Shown here: positions 5,861-8,752 of the stretch, piece by piece
How positions within the stretch are numbered: position 1 is the stretch's first letter
Layout: every line of letters starts with the position of its first letter
DNA from: Pseudomonas sp.
GTDB lineage: Bacteria; Pseudomonadota; Gammaproteobacteria; Pseudomonadales; Pseudomonadaceae
Direction: 5' to 3'
DNA length: 8,752 bases
Assembly (NCBI GenBank): GCA_007117785.1
Contig: SKFV01000154.1
Coordinates: forward strand, 1 to 8,752
Made by a program: the position numbers and the translations under genes
Notes under the pieces: model-generated
What the model saw: the letters and a program-made list of their open reading frames with translations, nothing else
Database searches by the model: none
Told to the model about the DNA's origin: nothing

Positions 5861-7273
5861 ATGTTCGAAAATCTTACCGATCGCTTGTCACACAGTCTGC
5901 GTGGCGTGACCGGCCGGGCCAAGCTGACCGAAGACAATATCAAGGACACCCTGCGTGAAGTGCGCATGGCGCTACTGGAGGCCGATGTTGCCTTGCCAGT
6001 GGTCAAGACCTTTGTCGACCAGGTGCGCGATCGTGCGGTGGGTCAGGAAGTCTCGCGCAGCCTGTCGCCGGGTCAGGTCTTCGTCAAGATCATCAAGGCC
6101 GAGCTGGAAGCCATCATGGGCGAGGCCGAGGGCCTCAACCTGGCGGTCAAACCGCCCGCCGTCATCCTCATGGCCGGTTTGCAGGGTGCAGGTAAGACCA
6201 CCAGTGTGGCCAAGCTGGCGAAAACCCTGCGCGAGCGCGAGAAGAAAAAGGTCATGGTGGTCAGTGCCGATGTTTACCGGCCGGCCGCGATCAAACAGCT
6301 GGAAACCCTGGCTACGGAAGTGGGCGTCACCTTCTTTCCGTCGGATCTGACCCAGCAGCCGGTGGCCATTGTCCAGGCCGCGCTGGCTGAAGCGCGCAGC
6401 CGTTATATGGATGTGCTGATTGTCGATACCGCCGGTCGTCTGGCTATCGATGCCGACATGATGAGCGAGATCAAGCAGGTACACGCCGCGATCAATCCGG
6501 CGGAAACCTTGTTTGTGGTTGATGCCATGACCGGTCAGGATGCGGCCAATACGGCTCAGGCTTTCAATGAAGCGCTGCCGCTGACGGGTGTCATTCTGAC
6601 CAAAGTCGATGGCGATGCCCGCGGTGGTGCTGCCCTGTCGGTTCGTCAGATCACGGGTAAACCGATCAAGTTCCTCGGTGTGGGCGAAAAGGTTGATGGT
6701 CTTGAGCCCTTCCATCCGGACCGTGTTGCCTCGCGGATTCTCGGTATGGGCGATGTGCTCAGCCTGATCGAACAGGCCGAGCAGAAGCTGGACAAGGACA
6801 AGGCCGAAAAGCTGGCCAAAAAGCTGAAAAAAGGCAAGGGCTTCGATCTGGAAGACTTCCGTGATCAGCTGCAGCAGATGCGCGGTATGGGTGGCCTGGG
6901 CTCGATGATGGACAAGCTGCCGATGATGGGCAAGATGAACCCGGGGCAGATGGAAACGGCGCAAAGCGCGGCCGAGCAGCAGTTCACCCGTATGGAGGCG
7001 ATCATCAACTCGATGACTCCGGCCGAGCGGCGCAATCCCGATATCATCAGCGGTTCGCGCAAGCGTCGGATTGCTGCTGGTTCAGGTACCCAGATCCAGG
7101 ATATCGGCCGCGTTATCAAGCAGCACAAGCAGATGCAGAAGATGATGAAAAAGGTCAGCGGCAAGGGCGGTATGGCCAAACTGATGCGCGGTATGGGTGG
7201 TCCCGGCGGGCCCGGTGGTATGGGCGGTCCGGGTGGTATGCTGCCACCGGGTGGTGGTATGCCCAAGTTCTGA
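5861..7273 (+). CDS. ffh: Signal recognition particle GTPase Ffh
   Basis: Protein component of the bacterial SRP. With 4.5S RNA it binds signal sequences of nascent membrane proteins and, through GTP-dependent pairing with FtsY, delivers ribosomes to the translocon. The protein has 470 residues (E. coli Ffh 453). The N domain at about 1-90 has the hallmark ALLEADVAL. The G domain at about 95-295 has P-loop GLQGAGKTT (106-114), SADVYRPAA, DTAGR (189-193), TKVDGDARGG (from 247) and FLGVGEK. The methionine-rich M domain at about 300-440 has the RNA-binding SGSRKRRIAAGSG (397-409). The tail beyond about 430 is unusually rich in Gly, Met and Pro. ATG 5861 is preferred over the adjacent in-frame GTG 5858: AAGGAG (5848-5853) sits 7 nt before the ATG and the protein then starts MFENLTDRLS as in E. 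coli. No frame disruption. Confidence 0.98.
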   Translation: MFENLTDRLSHSLRGVTGRAKLTEDNIKDTLREVRMALLEADVALPVVKTFVDQVRDRAVGQEVSRSLSPGQVFVKIIKAELEAIMGEAEGLNLAVKPPAVILMAGLQGAGKTTSVAKLAKTLREREKKKVMVVSADVYRPAAIKQLETLATEVGVTFFPSDLTQQPVAIVQAALAEARSRYMDVLIVDTAGRLAIDADMMSEIKQVHAAINPAETLFVVDAMTGQDAANTAQAFNEALPLTGVILTKVDGDARGGAALSVRQITGKPIKFLGVGEKVDGLEPFHPDRVASRILGMGDVLSLIEQAEQKLDKDKAEKLAKKLKKGKGFDLEDFRDQLQQMRGMGGLGSMMDKLPMMGKMNPGQMETAQSAAEQQFTRMEAIINSMTPAERRNPDIISGSRKRRIAAGSGTQIQDIGRVIKQHKQMQKMMKKVSGKGGMAKLMRGMGGPGGPGGMGGPGGMLPPGGGMPKF

Positions 7274-7280
7274 CGGCTTA

Positions 7281-7297
7281 CCCGTACCCTGTACGGG
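7281..7297 (+). promoter_or_regulatory. Stem-loop just downstream of ffh
   Basis: CCCGTAC (7281-7287) and GTACGGG (7291-7297) form a perfect 7-bp stem with a 3-nt loop, 7 bases after the ffh stop. It is followed by six A residues rather than a T-run, so it does not fit an intrinsic terminator on this strand. It may mark or stabilise the ffh mRNA 3' end. Confidence 0.45.
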
Positions 7298-7306
7298 AAA
7301 AAAGAG

Positions 7307-7335
7307 TTTTCAATGGTCGCGATATTCCGTAGAAT
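7307..7335 (+). promoter_or_regulatory. Sigma-70 promoter of the rpsP-rimM-trmD operon
   Basis: TTTTCA (7307-7312) and TAGAAT (7330-7335) are separated by the ideal 17 bp and match the -35 and -10 consensus at four and five of six positions. The expected start point is near 7342, leaving a leader of about 88 nt before rpsP. The bases just after the -10 (ACGCGA) are fairly GC-rich, as in ribosomal promoters subject to ppGpp/DksA control; that regulation is inferred. Confidence 0.65.
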
Positions 7336-7343
7336 ACGCGACC
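7315..7343. repeat. 12-bp dyad overlapping the rpsP promoter
   Basis: GGTCGCG (7315-7321) pairs with CGCGACC (7337-7343) and TATTC (7323-7327) with GAATA (7332-7336), leaving one bulged A (7322) and a 4-base loop CGTA. The dyad covers the promoter spacer, the -10 hexamer and the start-point region. In DNA it could be a repressor or activator site; in read-through RNA from ffh it would form a strong hairpin, but only three T residues follow it. Confidence 0.55.
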
Positions 7344-7421
7344 TTTCGGGTACGAGGCCTGCTACGTGTTAGCGCCCGCCCCGCATTGAATCATTTGAGC
7401 GTTATACAAACACAGGAAACG

Positions 7422-7436
7422 ATGTCCACATGGTAA
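7422..7436 (+). other. Possible four-codon leader reading frame (MSTW)
   Basis: ATG TCC ACA TGG TAA begins 8 bases before the rpsP start in another frame and overlaps the first rpsP codons. The AGGAA motif at 7414-7418 is 3 nt from this ATG but 11 nt from the rpsP ATG, so ribosomes might load here first. It may equally be chance; a peptide this short cannot be judged from sequence. Confidence 0.2.
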
Positions 7437-7678
7437 CCATTCGTCTTGCTCGTGGTGGCTCCAAGAAGCGCCCCTTTTATCACCTGACTGTCGCCAACAG
7501 CCGCAACGCCCGCGATGGCCGCTTTGTAGAGCGCGTCGGCTTCTTCAACCCGATCGCCAACGGCGGTGAAATTCGCCTGTCGGTCAATCAGGAACGGGTT
7601 GATTACTGGCTGAGCCAGGGCGCCCAGCCGTCCGAGCGTGTTGCTGCCCTGCTGAAGGACAATCAGGCGTCTGCCTGA
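7430..7678 (+). CDS. rpsP: 30S ribosomal protein S16
   Basis: A primary 30S subunit protein that binds 16S rRNA and supports early assembly of the 5' domain. The protein has 82 residues, the same as E. coli S16. The N-terminus MVTIRLARGGSKKRPFYHL and the stretch SRNARDGRFVERVGFFNPIA are nearly diagnostic, and WLSQGAQPSERVAALL is the usual C-terminal helix region. The ATG at 7430 is the only start giving the family N-terminus, and no in-frame start lies close upstream. Its AGGAA motif (7414-7418) is unusually far away, at 11 nt. It is the first gene of the cluster with rimM (1 bp after the stop) and trmD; in E. coli rplS ends the same operon. Transcription probably starts from the promoter at 7307-7335. 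Confidence 0.98.
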   Translation: MVTIRLARGGSKKRPFYHLTVANSRNARDGRFVERVGFFNPIANGGEIRLSVNQERVDYWLSQGAQPSERVAALLKDNQASA

Positions 7679-7679
7679 G

Positions 7680-8222
7680 ATGGCCGTTGATTCGGCAGCG
7701 ATGTCGCAGCCGCTGACAGTGATGGGTGAGGTTGTTTCGGTACACGGTATCCGTGGTGCCGTAAAAATCTACTCGCACACTAATCCGCTCGACAATCTGC
7801 TGGATTATTCGGGCTGGGTGCTGCGCCACGGTGCGCACCAGCAATCAGTAGACGTGGTCAGTGGCCGCCTGCAGGGGCGTGTACTTGTTGTACAGCTCAA
7901 GGGCGTCAATGATCGCAATCAGGCATTGGAGCTGGTTGGCCACGAAGTCTGTGTGCCCTCAGCCAGTTTGCCAAGCCTGGCGCCAGGTGAGTACTACTGG
8001 CATCAGTTGCAAGGTTTGCAGGTGTTGACCCTGAGCGGTGAATTGCTCGGTGTAGTTGATCACTTGCTTGAAACCGGCGCCAACGATGTGCTGGTGGTCA
8101 AGCCTTGTACGGGTAGTCTCGATCAGCGTGAGCGCCTGTTGCCCTATGTCCCGGATGAATTCATCCGCGAGATTGATCTGGCGGCCGGTCGCATGCAGGT
8201 TGACTGGGACCCGGAGTTTTAA
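7680..8222 (+). CDS. rimM: Ribosome maturation factor RimM
   Basis: RimM assists late maturation of the 30S subunit, binding ribosomal protein S19 and promoting assembly of the 16S rRNA head region. The protein has 180 residues (E. coli and Pseudomonas proteins about 175-182). The N-terminal RimM barrel at about 14-95 contains GEVVSVHGIRGAVKIYSHT and the segment NPLDNLLDY. The PRC-barrel domain at about 100-178 contains GEYYWHQLQGL, LLETGANDVLVVKP and the ending LLPYVPDEFIREIDL plus MQVDWDPEF. The ATG at 7680 lies one base after the rpsP stop, which suggests translational coupling since no good ribosome binding site is present. An internal ATG at 7701 would shorten it by 7 residues and cannot be excluded. 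The order rpsP-rimM-trmD is classic for gammaproteobacteria. Confidence 0.96.
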   Translation: MAVDSAAMSQPLTVMGEVVSVHGIRGAVKIYSHTNPLDNLLDYSGWVLRHGAHQQSVDVVSGRLQGRVLVVQLKGVNDRNQALELVGHEVCVPSASLPSLAPGEYYWHQLQGLQVLTLSGELLGVVDHLLETGANDVLVVKPCTGSLDQRERLLPYVPDEFIREIDLAAGRMQVDWDPEF

Positions 8223-8225
8223 CCG

Positions 8226-8752
8226 GTGTGGGCCGGCATAGTCAGCCTGTTTCCGGAGATGTTTTCGGCTCTGACTGAGCATGGAGTAACCGGTCGCGCA
8301 GTTCGTCGCGGTCAGTTGCAGATCAGCTTCGGCAATCCGCGTGACTTTACCCATGACAGGCATCGCACGGTTGACGACCGGCCTTTTGGTGGTGGTCCTG
8401 GCATGCTGATGAAGGTCGAGCCTCTGCAACAGGCACTGGGTGCCATGCAGCAGCAGGCGCCAGCAGGCACCCGGGTGATCTATCTGTCGCCGCAGGGTCA
8501 GCCGCTGACTCAGGCCAAGGCGCAGTCACTGGCTGAGTTGCCCGGGATGATCCTGCTCTGTGGTCGTTATGAAGGGATTGACGAGCGCATTATCGACACC
8601 AGTGTCGATGAAGAAATTTCCATCGGCGATTATGTATTGTCCGGTGGTGAGTTGGGTGCCATGGTCCTTCTGGATGCGGTCACCCGGCTGATACCGGGGG
8701 TATTGGGGCACGCAGCCTCGGCTGAAGAGGATTCCTTTTCAGCGGGATTGCT
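8226..8752 (+). CDS. trmD: tRNA (guanine37-N1)-methyltransferase TrmD, 3' end outside window
   Basis: TrmD transfers a methyl group from S-adenosylmethionine to N1 of G37 next to the anticodon, preventing +1 frameshifting; it works as a dimer with a deep trefoil-knot SPOUT fold. The first 175 residues of about 250 are visible, so the C-terminal tRNA-binding domain is outside. Motifs seen: DRHRTVDDRPFGGGPGM (44-60), YLSPQG (86-91), CGRYEGIDERI (112-122), SIGDYVLSGGE (132-142), and Arg154 and Asp169, which fall at the positions of the known catalytic residues in the E. coli and Haemophilus enzymes. The start is GTG at 8226, giving the family N-terminus MWxGIxSLFPEMF; GGAG at 8213-8216 within the end of rimM is 9 nt upstream. 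A second GTG at 8228 is out of frame. The gap after rimM is 3 bp. Two Ile codons (5 and 156) are AUA. Confidence 0.97.
   Translation, partial: MWAGIVSLFPEMFSALTEHGVTGRAVRRGQLQISFGNPRDFTHDRHRTVDDRPFGGGPGMLMKVEPLQQALGAMQQQAPAGTRVIYLSPQGQPLTQAKAQSLAELPGMILLCGRYEGIDERIIDTSVDEEISIGDYVLSGGELGAMVLLDAVTRLIPGVLGHAASAEEDSFSAGL

Noticed and set aside
5972..6964. Minus-strand open frame of 330 codons opposite ffh
   Set aside because: Same mirror effect of codon bias; the translated product resembles no family I know, and the ffh frame is unambiguous.
7281..7310. Intrinsic terminator after ffh
   Set aside because: The stem is good, but it is followed by AAAAAAGAG instead of a T-run on the + strand; on the minus strand the T-run would precede the stem.
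1..8752. Mobile elements, CRISPR arrays, tRNA genes, toxin-antitoxin or defence genes
   Set aside because: No direct repeats with spacers, transposase or integrase motifs, tRNA cloverleafs or small unknown gene pairs were seen. All coding space is taken by nine recognised housekeeping genes.

Overview
This window is an ordinary chromosomal housekeeping segment from a gammaproteobacterium, most likely the Pseudomonas/Halopseudomonas lineage. The evidence is the protein sequences of AccA, TilS, RimM and TrmD, the dnaE-accA-tilS gene order, GC-rich codon use, and the rpsP-rimM-trmD operon. I found no mobile element, CRISPR array, tRNA or rRNA gene, and no previously undescribed system. The interest lies in regulatory-looking inverted repeats between genes and in one gene-order junction.

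Layout. Bases 1-1143 are the 3' part of dnaE (replicative polymerase alpha subunit). After a 144-bp gap with two inverted repeats come accA (acetyl-CoA carboxylase subunit) and, 3 bp later, tilS (tRNA-Ile2 lysidine synthetase), all on the + strand. The tilS gene converges, with only 17 bp between stop codons, on a minus-strand pair read from right to left: ypjD (CcsA-like membrane protein) then yfjD (CNNM/CorC-type membrane protein with CBS domains). Divergent from ypjD is ffh (SRP GTPase) on the + strand. Next, after a 156-bp promoter and leader region, comes the tight cluster rpsP (ribosomal protein S16), rimM (30S maturation factor) and trmD (tRNA m1G37 methyltransferase). The trmD gene is cut by the window end at about 70% of its length.

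How the genes fit together. The right half (yfjD, ypjD, ffh, rpsP, rimM, trmD) keeps the order I know from E. coli, and joins protein targeting with ribosome and tRNA maturation. The left half carries replication, fatty-acid synthesis and tRNA-Ile decoding genes. In well-known Pseudomonas genomes tilS is followed by pyrG and the two blocks are apart, so the tilS/yfjD boundary is probably a lineage-specific rearrangement point.

Regulatory elements seen directly: a good sigma-70 promoter for rpsP lying inside a 12-bp dyad; a probable promoter for ffh; a bulged dyad between the divergent ypjD and ffh genes; a stem-loop just before the ffh ribosome binding site; a 7-bp stem-loop just after ffh; a perfect 14-bp palindrome before accA; and a four-codon reading frame overlapping the rpsP start. 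No gene-free stretch exceeds 300 bases.
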